A stretch of 64,000 nt of DNA from Lepisosteus oculatus (GCF_040954835.1 NC_090704.1:42722979-42786978); one strand, 5' to 3'. Shown: positions 50,700 to 64,000, counted from the first letter of the stretch. The notes: generated by a model from the sequence alone, not told the origin. A program made the numbers and translations.

Positions 50700-52720
50700 C
50701 ACAAATAAAAGGACTCTGGAAGATCACAAGCCCCACAGATGACATCACTCGTTGTTCATTTTTTCACATGTATTCAGGTAATTGTACACTGGATTAACGG
50801 TCGCTCTGTAATCTTATGTCACATACAGAATGATGCCCAGAGGTGCTGTAATTCAGGGATTAAAAGGAAAACTACAGAGCACCTGCAGGGTGGAAAAGTG
50901 AGGTGAAAATGCTTTGTAAAAACGTAGCTTTTTGACACGACCCTAATCCTGAATTGGTTGGGAAGGGAAAAGGGCATTTTATTAATCTCCTAACTCCAGT
51001 GATCATCGTTTGCACCTGCTTAAAATGTACACAACTGAAATTTAGGTTAGTTAAAAAGGACAGGCTTATTGTATTTCTCCACCAGCTGACACTATGTGTC
51101 AAGTTATCTAGACCGACTGCTCTGAAGAGCCACATAAGCCAATAAATTAGCTCAGGTTGCAAAAGGGCGTCAGTCCAGTTGAGCTGTTTGACGTGGCCGT
51201 GGTCTATCAGTACAGCATTCCACTGCACAGATGTAAGAGTCTGCCACACATCTGGGGTGCACCAGACAGAGCTCCCCTCTTGGGGAAGGTGTCCTGCTGT
51301 AAGGAAGGAGTAATCTCCACACAGATATAGATTTTTAAACAACGTGCGTAATTCTGAAAGATAGGTTCTGAAAGATGGGCAGTTAGAAGAACATAAGGGA
51401 AAAAATTAGCATCCCTTTAACCAATGCAAAATAAACTGGAAACTTTTATTTACTGCTGCTCTTCAGGTGACAGGAATCATCACATCATAATGCCGATGTA
51501 AATACAATTCTTGTTTTTGGTGGCCGTATGTAATTTGAATTCAGGTCCTTATGTGGCAAATAGACTTATTTACTAATATAGCAGCTGTGCTGTTCTGGCA
51601 AGACAAAGCTGGAAACACTTCATGATATACAACATATACCCCTTCTCCACAGTTGTTTTGCAGCACACCAAAAAATTCTCCCTTTAAACAACAGCTCATT
51701 GCCAGATCACATAGAGTATGCCAGCTTGGAGCAGAAAAGTTATGGAAATCACTGTTTTGAGTATTTTAGCATGATTTGTGTTCCCTTTATAGTACTTGGA
51801 GCAGACCTGCTCTGTAAAGCATTTTGAGGTTTAGGAAGAACAAAAAGAGGATTTAAGGATTGTTTTTAGGCTTTAAATACACATTACATAAATCCCTTAA
51901 CACAGTCTTTCTGTCTTTTTGGCTGGGAAGCGTGAAAACAGTACAACACATGAAGAATATTCTGCCTTACAAGGACATCAGCAAGAAGAGTCTATAAAAT
52001 TAGGATTTGCATTTACAGTTTAATTAAAGCTATTTTCACTTAAACATCACTACAAGATCAAAACACACTGAATGTATCCTCTTCAATTATTAAATATGAA
52101 AAACAATTAAAAGGATTCCAGGAAAAAACAATGTTTCGCTTTAAGATTAATTGTGCTTTTCTAACAGTTTCCTAGTTTAGTTTTTCCATTAGGAATCGTA
52201 TGAAAGTATTCTCTCACTGTATACTGACAATGGCTCAAAAAAGAAAAATGCTCAATTTAAATTTGATCCCAGGCTGTTTTTAAAAATTAACCTGCTCTAC
52301 ATTGATCAGGTTTTCATTCACAGCATTTTCAATTCACTCACTGCTGATGTCAGATGACAAGAGAGAAGCTAAGTGATTTTACACTAGCCTGTGATAATTG
52401 GTGAACAGAACAGAAGAAACTTTTGTGCATGCACAAGGTGCACGAATAGTGTAAGAGAGACAAGAATGAGTGTGGTCATTTATATCACAGATTATTAAGA
52501 GTTATCACATGGTTATGCCATATCAGGTAGAAAAGATCAAATACAGTATAAATAAAAAGCCATATAAAACACATACTACCATGATGTTCATTGATTGACT
52601 GTTATACATGTAACAAATACCAAAGTTTGTGATTAGATATAGAGATGCTTACATTTCTCTATCAAATTTATATGGTACACTTAGGGGATGTTAAAAAAAG
52701 AGTCGACAAGGACATTACTG
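50700..52720. other. Intergenic region with one 156-codon ORF of unknown status
   Basis: No gene recognised. A minus-strand ORF at 50872-51342 is Trp- and Leu-rich, with no splice context or motif I know. It may be a decayed element or chance. The rest is AT-rich. Confidence 0.4.
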
Positions 52721-52732
52721 TTCTTTTGATTT

Positions 52733-55665
52733 TATTAAGTGCTTTACTGGCAGGGCTGTGATTAAAACCTCAAACCCAACAATACACTGTACACCTGCAA
52801 AGCCGGAGAATGAAAAGGTACAGATTCACTTCAGAAACACCCTGCAATTCCAAATTCATGTCAGCTTCATGAAGGAGATTCTAACACGGCCACTGTCATC
52901 CTTCAGAAGTATGCGCTGTACGGATACTTTTCTCAATTACAGAAACTTTTTGGAGCTAGGTAAATAAAGGAAGATGGAACCTGTTCAACTGTTTCATATT
53001 TGTGTAAGTACTGTTCTCAGCAGGGTGATTAGTGAGCTCTCTGACAAATGTATAACCCCTTTAATTTAAATGTTTGCTGCTGAACCATTTTAAACATTTG
53101 CCTAGGAGTTAAAAACCTGTGAATTGATTTATTCTATGGGGGGAGGGGTGTTAAAAACTCAGTTTAAACAAATTCAGCACCCCACTTAACCTTTTCAACT
53201 CACTCCTATCTTTGATCACCAAGTGAGATGAGAAGAACAAAATTTAAATTGTAATTTATGGATCATATAGACCAGAAAGCCATGTGAAGAAAACCTACTA
53301 CTGCACTAAAGTGAACCGAAATAAAACTACAAGAATGTAGGCAAGCCAGTTAATCTAATCCATTTCCAAGCCACAAAAATGTTTTTTTACCAAGTAAAAG
53401 AATAATGCATTTTTGATTAACACTGAAGTAGTGTATTCAGTGATAATAAAAAGCTAATCCTGTTAATTAAGTGATTTACTAAGTGGTCCATGCTAATCCA
53501 GCATCAAACACACGTAGAACTATTTTTGTGATCATGCCTATACGAACTTCATTGTTTGCTTGTTTTTTCTGTATTTGAAATCAATGTTTATGTTTATGAC
53601 AAAGTCAAAATCTTATGACTACAGGTCAAAACTGAAAAGAAAAAGTACCTTGACCGAGTTGTGACAATCATCATAAACTGCTCATCCTAAGTGTATAAAG
53701 AACTAAATTTTTTGGCAGAATTTCCAACAAGGATGAACTAATTCTGAACTCTGAAATACATGCCTGCATGCTCTTTGTGTTGATGTATTTTTGCCTGTCA
53801 TATGAGTTTAAGGGATTGTATTCAAATACAGGTTTTCAAAGCACCTTCAAACTAATCTTTCAAGAGACTGCCCCTTAATGACCTTTCACCATTGACCTTT
53901 CGGAGAAGGAACTCCACTACAATTCTTTGAACTTGCACACAGTTCAATCCCATTATGAAGATAAATAGAAAAATAATCAACCATGAAAATGTTAATCTTC
54001 CATTCCAAACTGCAGGTAACTGAACAAATCATCCAGTTTTGTCAGTATTAGACATTTAAAGAAAACCTGTCATTTTTATATATAGGCAGGACTAGGTGAG
54101 CGACTACAAATTTCACTCGCTCCTGAATCATTGCTTAAGAGTCTGACCAGCAACAGATGGGAGCAAGGAGACAGTTTTGTTTAACCCTTAAGACAAAACT
54201 CAAGTATGACCTCTTCAATATGTTAAGAGAGTGTATGTGCAGTTCACAAAAAACAGCGACAGACACATTTCACAAGACACAAAAGGAGATAGAAGCTGGC
54301 AAAAAGAAAAAAAAATACTTCATTCCAAAACTAACAACCAAACCAAAAATTCCTTTTACATGAGAGTTTCAATCTCAAATCAGCAACTGAGATGCAATGA
54401 CATCAGGAATGAAAATAACATTTGTCCAAATCCAACATATAAACAAAAAATCCTCTAAATTTCTCTAGTGGCTGTAAGCATGAAAAGCACATGGAGAAAA
54501 TTTTATAACCTGGTGAATATCATTCATTTCTTCATAGGCCAAACGTTAACAATGAAAGCTTATCCACTTCCTGGTGAAACTCATTTTACACAAAAATTAG
54601 TTTTTGCTCCCTGTTAGCAATGTAATTGTGAAAAACAAAAGTACTGAGCCTTAAAAAAGAAAATTCCAACCTTGGATTACAAATGCAAGGATTTATATTT
54701 TACAATGAAATAGATGTTGAATCATCATGCCAGCAACAACACACCAAGGTTATCAAGGATTGCAAAGACCACATCTGCAGCAGGTGTGGATTCTCTACTA
54801 AAACGAAGAAACAGCCTGTGTCATTTACTGGGTTCTGTGCAAAGCAATCAAATGCAAAACTACCCTCCAGTTCCCAGCAAAGAAGACGATCTATGTTATA
54901 GTCAAGGCATCTGTGAGTTATGGGACAGCCCATCTCTAAAGGGAGGGTTGGCTAACACAATTTAAAACAAAACAGTTGCTCAAAATTCTGTCTGGGACCT
55001 GAACACCCTGGCTCGAATGCTCTGAGGAGACAGAACAAAACAAAGGTTTCAATTCCATAAATAACTATAATAAAAAAATCATGAAAAATGCTTTGTTTGC
55101 AATTAAATAACAGCATCATTCCTTATAAGTGTATTTACACAATTTTCAAAACTGTCTTTGCAGACACAAATAGGGGAAGTAGGGCAGGGAGAGTCTGTCT
55201 GATTTCCTGCAACACTGGAGCAATCAGTTTGGGTCTGAGGGACAAGCTCGATCAAAGTACTTTGTCAAAATTTCAAAAGAAGGATTTCTTAGCCAAACGC
55301 TTCCCAAAGTAGACCACGCAGGTCACAACTGATTAGCGGGAGAGCCCCTACAATCCTAGAAGATGGACAGATTTAGGAGAGTTCTGTTTTGAGGCCTTGC
55401 GTTGCCTGGCAATGAAACTGCACAGAGACATCAATGTTGAAGAAGAGAAGTGACACCAGCTGCACCTTTTGCCAAGGCAGCCTGTGAGATTAGGGGTGCA
55501 GAGGAGGTTGCTGTTGGGGTGGGTATCTGGTAGGGTGGGGCGAGTTCATAGGGCGAGAGCCTTCCAGCAGGGAGACACAGACTCTTGGAGCTGGCTACAG
55601 CACAATCATGCCACAGTTGGTCTTCATCCCGATTCCCCACCCCCCGGCTTGCAGGGCAGGCATTA
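52733..55665 (-). other. NPLOC4: Probable NPLOC4 3' UTR
   Basis: No other gene lies downstream of the NPLOC4 stop in this stretch. AATAAA signals on the minus strand occur at 53128-53133 and 52733-52738, giving a 3' UTR of 2.5-2.9 kb, similar in size to human NPLOC4. Both ends are inferred. Confidence 0.5.
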
Positions 55666-55826
55666 TTAACTGCGGGGCAGGCTGCACATCTCGCAGTGCT
55701 CAGTGCCCGGCTGGTTCATGAAGGTGCAGTGGCGGCAGGACCACATCGACGAGGAGGAGGCCGGGACAGAGGGCCCCCCAATGGCCCCGTAATCATGGAG
55801 CCCTGTAGGCTGCCCACCAACCGTAC
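55666..55826 (-). CDS. NPLOC4: NPLOC4 last exon: NZF ubiquitin-binding zinc finger
   Basis: Encodes [17 protein letters not shown], then [20 protein letters not shown] and CSLPRS, stop. The W-x-C-x2-C-x10-C-x2-C NZF pattern is complete, including the Thr-Phe pair after the second Cys that contacts ubiquitin's Ile44 patch in family members. Starts two bases into a codon, completing the Ser of EQLCS. Confidence 0.95.
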
Positions 55827-58800
55827 CTGCAGCAGGAGACAGGGAGACGTCAGTCAAGACCGAGTTGCCAAGGCTGGTGATATTATAATGAGCAACAAGT
55901 ACAAGCTTGCACCTCCTTAATCTGCTACCAGAAAATACTCAGTATAAGAAGAGATTAGAGAGGGGAGCTGCATCAGTGTGCACGCTGCAAATGAATAAGT
56001 ACAGGCTAATTCCACACTTAAACACAGAAAAAAGAAAAACCATGCTTCGGCTGAGGAAATCTTCAGGTGCGCAGGGTATCGAGGGAGTGAGCAGGAATAT
56101 GAGGGATATGAATATCATTCAATTCTCGCACCCTTTCTTATTCTCCTACACACAGCTGAGATGTTTTTACTTACATATGGAATTAACCTGTACTTGCTCT
56201 TTTGTAGCTTTTACAATGACACAGCTCTCCCATTTCTAACCTCTTCCTCTATTAACACCAGTTATTATTAGTATTAAAAGTATTAGTAGTCTCACTAAGC
56301 TTCTGGTACCTAACCTTATAATTAGCAGGCATGGGAATATTTCACATTTAAATGTTTACTATTGCATACTGCAGTAGTAATAACTTGTTACACACATATA
56401 TAGGTTATTAGCAACCAATAAACTGAAAAGAGTTTTTCAACAAATATTGACCACTGCACAACACATGAAGATCTAAAAATAACCTTCATAAAGAACTCAA
56501 TTCATTAATTAACTCTGCAATAAGTTTTGTATCTTATCATGCGACACCTAAGAGATCTGCTTTTATTCAAGACCTAAGTAAAAGGAAGAACCGTAATGTG
56601 GCTCCACAGCTTTTGGAAAGAATGTTTTAATAATAACCCTTACGTAGACAAGCGGTTCTCAAGACGCTAACTAAACGTTTTAACACACGTTCACACTTTT
56701 TGGAAGGTATGACCCTGTGCTGAGGTGTTGAAAGTTTTCAAATAGTGTCCAACATTACCTCTGCACTGGAATCTAATCTTTCGGACATTCGAGTCAATCC
56801 ATATTCCATTCACAGAATGTCATTTTCCACTTCGCCGACACTACAATTCTCCCTAAGCTCTTGATCAGCAGCACCAGCACACATGTACTCACTGCACAGC
56901 TGCTCAATTGTTGCCCACTGCTCGGATTTCTTCCAGGTCTGTGCCAGCTCTTCATTGGAGGTCTTCACCGCATCCAGCAGGAGCCCAATACTGTCCTGTC
57001 CGCACACAGTCCACAAAACAAATGCCGTGTTGACAGAGGAAGGCAGCGAAAATTAATAACTTCCCTCGCTTCACTATTAAGCTCATCTTCCGGATTAATG
57101 GGAAACGCACTGGAAAGCAGAGATCGGAATGATTTAGTGCTCACAAGACGGAGGAAGCCAGCCACAATGGAGATTTAATCTTTATATTTAAATCTATGGT
57201 GTCAGTGATGGAAAGCTGAGAAGGGAGTATTCCACCACAGGGATACATGAGGGAGGATGAATGAGGTCATTAGAGAATGGTATGCTTTCAGTACATGCTA
57301 CAATAGAACGGGATTTTTCAAAACTTTGCTCTGCTGGTACAATCAGTGGCAAAGTTCAACCATACTGACAGCTGTCTTTCCCTCACAATAGCAGACAGCC
57401 ACCTCTTAGAGCCCTGCTCCCCAGGCTGACAGAGGACTCCAGTTGTGCCTGCACATGCTCTATTCGGCCAGCACTTTGCTTTCAGAAAGCCTGAGAGACA
57501 TTCAGACCAGTTGCCTGAACTCAAAATCTGCCAGTGAGTCCTAATCAGTTCCAGAGGCTGGGATATTGCCAAATCCTTAAAGTCATTCCTGTTAAACCCC
57601 AAAGACACTCAATAGGAAAATATTACAGAATATATTTATGCTTGCCAACTGGGAGGAAATTATTCTCAGACCATGTTTACACACTGCAGCATAACTTCAT
57701 CACAGTCTCTTTCATGTTTTGTTATGTAAGGTCTGAAGCTGGTTTCTTCTTAACAAAAAACAACAGACTCCCAGCTCTAAAAGGACCAGAAAACATTTTT
57801 TACAATGATGCCTGCGAGAGCAATAAATAAGGAGGGCTATTAGTACAGAAATAAAATGTTGCCTTCTAAAGAAAATCAAGCTAAAACATCGAACACAATA
57901 TTTCTTAATGTAACTTAAAAAGGATATAAAAGTACTGAGCGGAAATCCATTGCATAGTAAAAAATGTTGCATGGTAGACGTCACCTGAGATACGTACTTC
58001 ACTTACTGTGGATTAGCAAGGTCTACAGAGCTGCTCAAGGCACACTAATGTATTAGTGTGAGTGAACATTTTAAAAGTCTAATGTTCATTTTAACTCCCA
58101 GTTAACTCCCAATTGAGAAGACTCACCCTGAGAGGCATGACCTCGTTGGTGACCAGGAAGAGCAGGAGATGGAAATCAGAAACAATATTGAGGAACACGC
58201 TGGAGGAGCACTGGGACAGATATGTGGCTAAACTGTGGTAATCCTGAACACAGGCCAGAGGGAAGGAAACACATAGTCAGGGAAATGCAGAGACAGAAAA
58301 ATTCCACACTTATTCACACCAAAGGAGAGAAGTCATTTTCACAGTGCAGCATGAGTGGCCTGCAATAACAACAGTATCAGGAGGTGATGCATCAGGCAAG
58401 TTAGCTAAATTTTTTTAAAACAAATGTTGAGCCTATGATCTATAGTCTACAATCTTATTTGAAGTCACACCGCTCAATATACATATGAAATAATACAGTG
58501 AAACCTATGCCTTCAGTTTTATATTTACATCATGCACGATCCTTCATAAACTACTTACATGCCCATTCCTTCCACTATCATTAAAACATTCTTGCCCAAT
58601 GCTGTTTATGAAAAAAAACAGTAGTGCTGCACACTGCAGTGTCATCCATGTACACCTAGCTTCATAGAAAGGTAGTTTTCATATAGTAGCATGTATATAC
58701 CTGTGTTTCCCCCAGAACATCCCGGTTCTCAATGGGGAAGCGGTGTGTAGATGTGAATGTGTAAACTGGATCTTTAGGGAATGTGGTGGTGATCTAAGAG

Positions 58801-61800
58801 AAAAAGCAGAAAAAAAGAAAAAGAAAAGGCAGTCTAGTGAAACGTACAAAAACTATTTTGATCAAAAGGACAGCAGTTTGAAACAGACATACCCAGTATC
58901 TAAATAATATGTTTATATTTGAACCACCATAACATTTTGGTACCCCTAAAACTAAATTATACTATCACTCATTGATTTACGGCAGTTCCTAAAAAGTCAC
59001 ACACTTCTACAATTAACATTTTAACACAGCAAGCAAGATACAATGGCTCCATGTCATTAAGCCTGACTTAACGACATGTTCATTACAACAGGAATTCCAC
59101 TTGGTCTTTAATTTTCCCCAAAGTCTGTTAAGATATTATTATTTTACTTCAGAAATACAAAACTATAATCAAGGGATCAGGGACAACACTCAGATTCCAG
59201 TTACTCCAAGCATACATTAAACACATACATTCTTACCGTTAAAACAGGGCTGCAGCCAAGTCATGAATACACACTGACTGCCTAAGACACCAGTGATGGC
59301 TCTGCCTTGATTTGTAACGTGGCACCTCCACTCTGTTCATTTTCTAAGATGTCTCCATGAATAATATCCCTCATTTTTACCCTTGTTGATTTATACTTAG
59401 CAGTCGGAATTCCAAGGCTGCCAAATTCCATAGGGATTTTTCTAAGTAAAACTCGAAAACTTCAATATCTGCAAAGAATCTCCATGAGAGTTTGAATTAA
59501 TCTTCCACCCATACCAAAAAACACTGCTGTAATAACTTGAGACTTTTTTCCAGAAGCCAGCTCAATATAATAAAGGCACATTATTCCCCTTGTTTTCTCT
59601 CCTATGTTGCTTCCCCCTCTCCCATCTGAATAAACTTTAGCAAAAGAAAGTATTAATGAGATACATATGCAAAGTTCAGAATTGAGCTCTTCTTCAGTTG
59701 CCGTATTCCGTAAAGTGTAAATATTTCACAAAGAAGCATTATCGCTCCTTTAAAAAAAGGAATTTCCTAAATGTGGATTTTGTTTTGAAACATTCCATCT
59801 CCTTCAATCTTTCTTAATATGGACATAGCAAAACTGAAAGGCAAATTAAAAATGTCAGCTTAGAAAATGTAGTATATGCCATGGTGGATTACCATGTCCA
59901 GTTTTTGGTGCAAAAGGTGATTTTTAGAAGGTACATCATTAAGAAACTCATTCCAGATCAGTACAATAACTATATTATACTGCCTAATGGATACTTACAT
60001 CTATGATCAGGTACTCCACAGGCAGTGGCCGTGCCAAGTACGTGATGTCATTGCCAAACTTATCTTTGTCCTGTTAAAAAGGATGAAGACAGAACTGCTC
60101 AGTTAACTCAAACACATTAAATTAAAAGATCACTGCAAGAAGAGAAACACAGATTATATAAAAATAGCTTGCGAAGGAACATGTTATAATAGCCAATTTA
60201 ACATAATTTTAAGATTTGGCACCATCAGGTATAACATTATAGCTTTAATTGTATTTTTATAAATTACTGAAAAATGCAAATAAACACAATCAGACCAGCT
60301 ATCATTATATTTTCAATAGAATCAGCTTATCTTTCCCCCTTCAAACTAACATATCAGTCATATAAACACTGTTTTGAAAAAAACCTCTTTAATTTCAGCA
60401 TGGATCAGAAGACCACAAAGGTTAATTACAGCAGCACTAGTACAAACATATTGTAATCAAGGGTTGGCAAGACTCCAGCTCACCGGAATTGGCTTCACAG
60501 TGGCTCTGTTAACTCAGTTCCAGGCTGGTTTAACATTCAGCTTTTATAAGTACTAGAAGACAAATCATTACATTTTCCAAATCCTGCAACTTGCAGAAAG
60601 CAGATAGTTTAATAACTAAACCTGAATTTCATGATATGTTCTAATAAAAATGTCACATTTTATATAAGTTCAAAACAAGTGCCTCTTAAAACCTTCATTG
60701 GTTTTGTTTCATCTGGATCTGGTGTCAGACTCACTCATTGGCGAGATACGATTTGCCCAGAGCTACAGTGAGGCGTGTTGTGCAGAGCCCTGATTCCCAG
60801 CCTGTACCTTGTAGAAGACGTCCGGTACGTACTGCTCGGTGCTGGACTCCTTGGCGTAGCCGAGCTCTGGGGCATCACGGCATGGCAGGAGACACTCATC
60901 TCGCACCAGCGCCATGCACTGATTGGACACCTGGTACCCTTCAAAGTGCACCTGGTTATCGGGGCCACCTGCAGGAAGACCAGGATACACATTCACAATC
61001 CGCAGTTTCAGAGAAGCAGCTGCTGGCATCGAAGTGAAAGTCAGCGACGGGGGGAAAAAAAACTCAAAGAATACCTGCTAAACTAAAATAGACTTTCTGC
61101 ACACTGTTTGGATGGTCTAACACAAATAAGGGTGTGTTGTGCTAAGCTAAAGCTAAGCTTTAAAGACTAGGCTTTATTTTATCCTACTAAATCATCATTC
61201 TAGCAAACATGCTGGAAAATGATTCTATCTTTCCTAGACTATGACACAATGATTCGAAATTTGATTCTCTTTTGACTAACTAAACCTAAATAACTGGCTC
61301 TCTCATCATACCCGTCGCCACTACGGTAACGAATTTGGAGCCAAAATCTCCATCAGGTGAGAGACGGCAGGGGTTGGGGTGCTTGTTCTGGAAGTCCCCA
61401 GCGGTGATACACTCCTCTGCGCTCAGGAAGTAAGAGTCCTATGATACAGGAGAAGCACATTAATTGTGCACATATTAACTTCCTTCAAAACTGATTAACC
61501 TTCATTTTACTTTTGAAAATTAATTCCACAAATGACGAGGATCAGATATTCATCAACATATATAACCAACAGACAAAACAATTGCAAGGCATTCCTTTGA
61601 CGATACATATACTTTGAGTACAGCTTCAGTAACATCTGTTTTCTAATGAAATATACATTTAACAGTTTTCCTTTTACTCTTTCTATTAATTTGCAACACT
61701 TGAATTAGATAGATTGTATGAGCCTCACTTTGTGTCTGGTGTAGCGTACAGTCCCTATCCTGGTGTCTTCAGATAGCAGGTCTGTAAATATCCACCCCAC

Positions 61801-63593
61801 CTAAAACAGAACCGACAAAGAAAAAAGTTAAACTTTGAGGAACTGTGAGGTTCACACGCTCCATTATTTTATTATAACAAGAATTTCAGGCATATGTTTT
61901 CTATTCAACACACTGGGATTAAATTTTCTTCTACACAGCCACCCTAAAGTTTGAACAAATAGTAACAGAAACCTGTTATTTAACCTCTTGCAGAAGAATT
62001 CCTCTTAATGTTAGCAGCACATGCATATGATTAAGTAAACTTCAGAACAAGGCACTTTCAACACCTGAAACTAAAAATGTACACCACAAGGTCACACTCT
62101 TGTGGTCAAATGATGAATCCAATAAGTGGATCCTGACATCAATAATGCTTTAACAGCATAAGGAAGCCATTAAGCACCTTAAAGCAATATCCACAAATCT
62201 GGAGCCTGATGTAAAAGAATTCTTCAAATGCCCTGCTGTGATTAGTTCCAAATGGGATTCCAACATTTCAGACTCTCTGCTGTAGTACAAAATGCCAGGT
62301 GCTACGGGTATGAAAAGAACTGCGTAAAACGTACAAAAAATTCCTCGGGCTTTTGTCAAAAGGCATATTACATCCAATGAAAGACATGCACACATATGTA
62401 CCTTGCAAAGGCCCAATTTGGCTGCAATTTCCTCCACAGCTCCAGCTTTCGGATCTTCCAGCAACTCCAGGCTGTTCTGAGTACCAATCTGAAAAAAAAC
62501 TCCCATTTATGAAGCATCAATTTCTGACATCGTCTCATTTTACTTTAAATCCGCATTCCAAACTTTTGTTACAGTTTATGTCATTGTCTTTTATCTATGT
62601 TTACAGATCTGTAAGACCTATTATACCATGTGCAACATAATACATTTGACAGCAGCTTGAGCACGTTAAGTGAAAGGTAGCTGTAGAAACTTTTTTAACG
62701 TTGCATTTTCTGCTAGCCTAAATGAAGACACTGCCCTCTTGTGGAAGTCACAGAAAACTACAATACGTTCTACTCCACTCTCTGTGGGTTCCTAGCGGCT
62801 CACCTGAGGAGGCTCATAGATCGCTGCCACTTCAGCTCGGATAGCCAGAGGGATGTCTTTGTGCTCGGTGTAGCGCCCGTACAGGAACCCAATTCGCTGG
62901 TTGCCAGTCTTCCTCCAGAAATCCAGGAAGCGATCTGCGATTGTGTGATTCTCAAACATGATGTTATCCACATGTCTGTATTTCTGATGGAGGAAAACAG
63001 AGCATTTCCATTACTGAAGACTGCACCAAATCATAACTGCTCCTGTGCAGAAGCCCATTTTTTCAGCCAATGCTGTGATAAGAGCTTCTGTTTAAGGTCA
63101 TCAAAGTTAAAAAACTATGATGGAATGATGGAACCATGCATGCATTGCCTTTAAATCTGCTTTTGTCAAAAAACAAAGTTCATTTAATATAGTACATTTT
63201 AAAGGCTACTGTTACAGTCCTTGGTTGGAGAGTTATTTTTTTTTTCTAATTGCTTTCTCCTCTTTCTCCAGGTGCTGTGAATAAATTAATGAAGTAGATG
63301 AGGCGGGAGCATATAAAAGCGGAAGACAAGACTGCAAACAGGGGGCCCTAAGAGATCAGCTAAACTTTCTGGCTAAATCCAAGATTAGATCTGACTGAGC
63401 ATGAAAGTGTCAAAGTACAGAAACATATCCCTGTGAAGGCAAAGTCAGCAGAGTAAATAAGTAAAGTACCTGTCTGTTGAGTGTGATGGCGCTGGGTTGG
63501 CATTTGGTACAGATGCCCTCTGGCCAGGGCGGGTGTCCTTCACAGCCCGATTTAATCTTACAACTGATGTTCTCCAAGGCCACAAACTTCCCT
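55666..63593 (-). CDS. NPLOC4: NPLOC4 (NPL4), p97/VCP ubiquitin cofactor, 5' end outside window
   Basis: Eleven exons: 63470-63593, 62804-62983, 62402-62488, 61729-61800, 61312-61438, 60808-60968, 59999-60070, 58701-58793, 58127-58243, 56893-56995 and 55666-55826; phases fit throughout. About 432 residues are present of roughly 608; the N-terminal UBX-like domain lies beyond 64000. The protein follows human NPL4 closely: [10 protein letters not shown] and [14 protein letters not shown] (zf-NPL4), [14 protein letters not shown] and [19 protein letters not shown] (MPN), [11 protein letters not shown]. With UFD1 it brings ubiquitylated proteins to the p97 unfoldase in ER-associated degradation and other pathways, binding and unfolding ubiquitin. 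The stop is TAA at 55666. Confidence 0.97.
58127..62983 (-). CDS. NPLOC4: NPLOC4 MPN and C-terminal domain exons
   Basis: Exons 62804-62983, 62402-62488, 61729-61800 and 61312-61438 form the MPN fold. It lacks the JAMM metal-binding His-x-His...Asp set, as in all NPL4 proteins, so it is a non-catalytic ubiquitin-holding domain. Exons 60808-60968, 59999-60070, 58701-58793 and 58127-58243 form the C-terminal domain ([59 protein letters not shown]). Confidence 0.93.
63470..63593 (-). CDS. NPLOC4: NPLOC4 zf-NPL4 exon
   Basis: Encodes [20 protein letters not shown] then [17 protein letters not shown]. The Cys/His set of the Npl4 zinc finger is present, and the sequence is nearly the human one (one Leu to Pro in CEGH-P). 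This finger contacts p97 in the assembled complex. Confidence 0.93.
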
Positions 63594-64000
63594 CTGAGAA
63601 GGGAGAGACTACTTGTTACTTGTTATACCATTGAAGAGCTTACCTTGATCTCTCACGTTATCACAATTAAGTCATCAGGCACAGTTCCTAGCTATTAAAC
63701 TGCATGATGGCAATAATGCCCATACATGCCCATGCATGTCGTTCAGACGAACTGCCTTAGATGGACAAAAACATTAACCATCTGATGGTCAAGATACTGA
63801 ATGCTAATTCAGACTCAATGAGTGAACTCCGAACTTGTACTCAGACAGGGACTCAATCTGTTGCACATCTCCTTTCCGTCATCATGATTACACGAAGTGG
63901 CGCTGGGATTTACTTCTAAGCCCATTTGCCAAGCTGTCCTCAGATGTCCTGTTCTAAAACACGGCTGCTCTAGACTGTATTTTGGACTAGTAAACACTTG
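63594..64000 (-). other. NPLOC4: NPLOC4 intron, cut by the window edge
   Basis: Follows the acceptor TTCTCAG of the zf-NPL4 exon. No exon is seen before the window ends; about 175 N-terminal residues remain upstream. Confidence 0.7.

Noticed and set aside
1-64000. tRNA genes, CRISPR arrays or bacterial-type operons
   Set aside because: None seen; the RNA polymerase III-like boxes found belong to SINEs, and the gene structure is eukaryotic.

Overview
The window looks like nuclear DNA of a ray-finned fish. It has intron-rich genes with vertebrate splice signals, proteins that follow human RNF213 and NPLOC4 almost exon by exon, and SINEs with a 5S-rRNA-derived head of the kind common in non-teleost fishes and older vertebrate lineages. 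The species cannot be fixed from the sequence; a gar-, bowfin- or sturgeon-like fish is a guess. All three genes that could be resolved are on the minus strand, so the window reads right to left.

From the right edge: NPLOC4 (55666-63593 coding, 5' part beyond the window) gives about 432 C-terminal residues, including an Npl4 zinc finger, an inactive MPN domain and a terminal NZF ubiquitin-binding finger. It is followed by a probable 3' UTR of 2.5-2.9 kb. Next is a small three-coding-exon gene (48105-49432) for a secreted protein of 154 residues that I do not recognise, with its own TATA/CCAAT promoter near 50.6 kb. From about 46.25 kb to 2.6 kb runs a complete RNF213 (mysterin) gene. I could phase 67 coding exons (about 16.2 kb of CDS, near 5,400 residues; human has 5,207), plus two non-coding 5' exons. 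The leftmost 2.6 kb holds no gene I can name, only a possible promoter for another leftward gene.

RNF213 runs from a disordered lysine-rich N-terminus through a CBM20-like carbohydrate-binding module, a helical N-terminal arm and the dynein-like AAA+ core (Walker A of AAA2 split by an intron; AAA3 and AAA4 in one 3.9-kb exon). It continues with a C3HC4 RING, an RZ zinc finger split over three exons, and a helical C-terminal domain. The 5' end carries an interferon-response-type element and a short overlapping uORF, fitting an interferon-induced antimicrobial E3 ligase. RNF213 and NPLOC4 both act in ubiquitin/AAA+ pathways; in human they lie on the same chromosome arm but are not adjacent.

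Exon edges were placed by hand from GT/AG (one GC/AG) signals and from reading phase across neighbouring exons. Most should be exact or within a base. The exceptions (7.04-7.53 kb, 15.3-15.6 kb, 39.45 kb) are stated.
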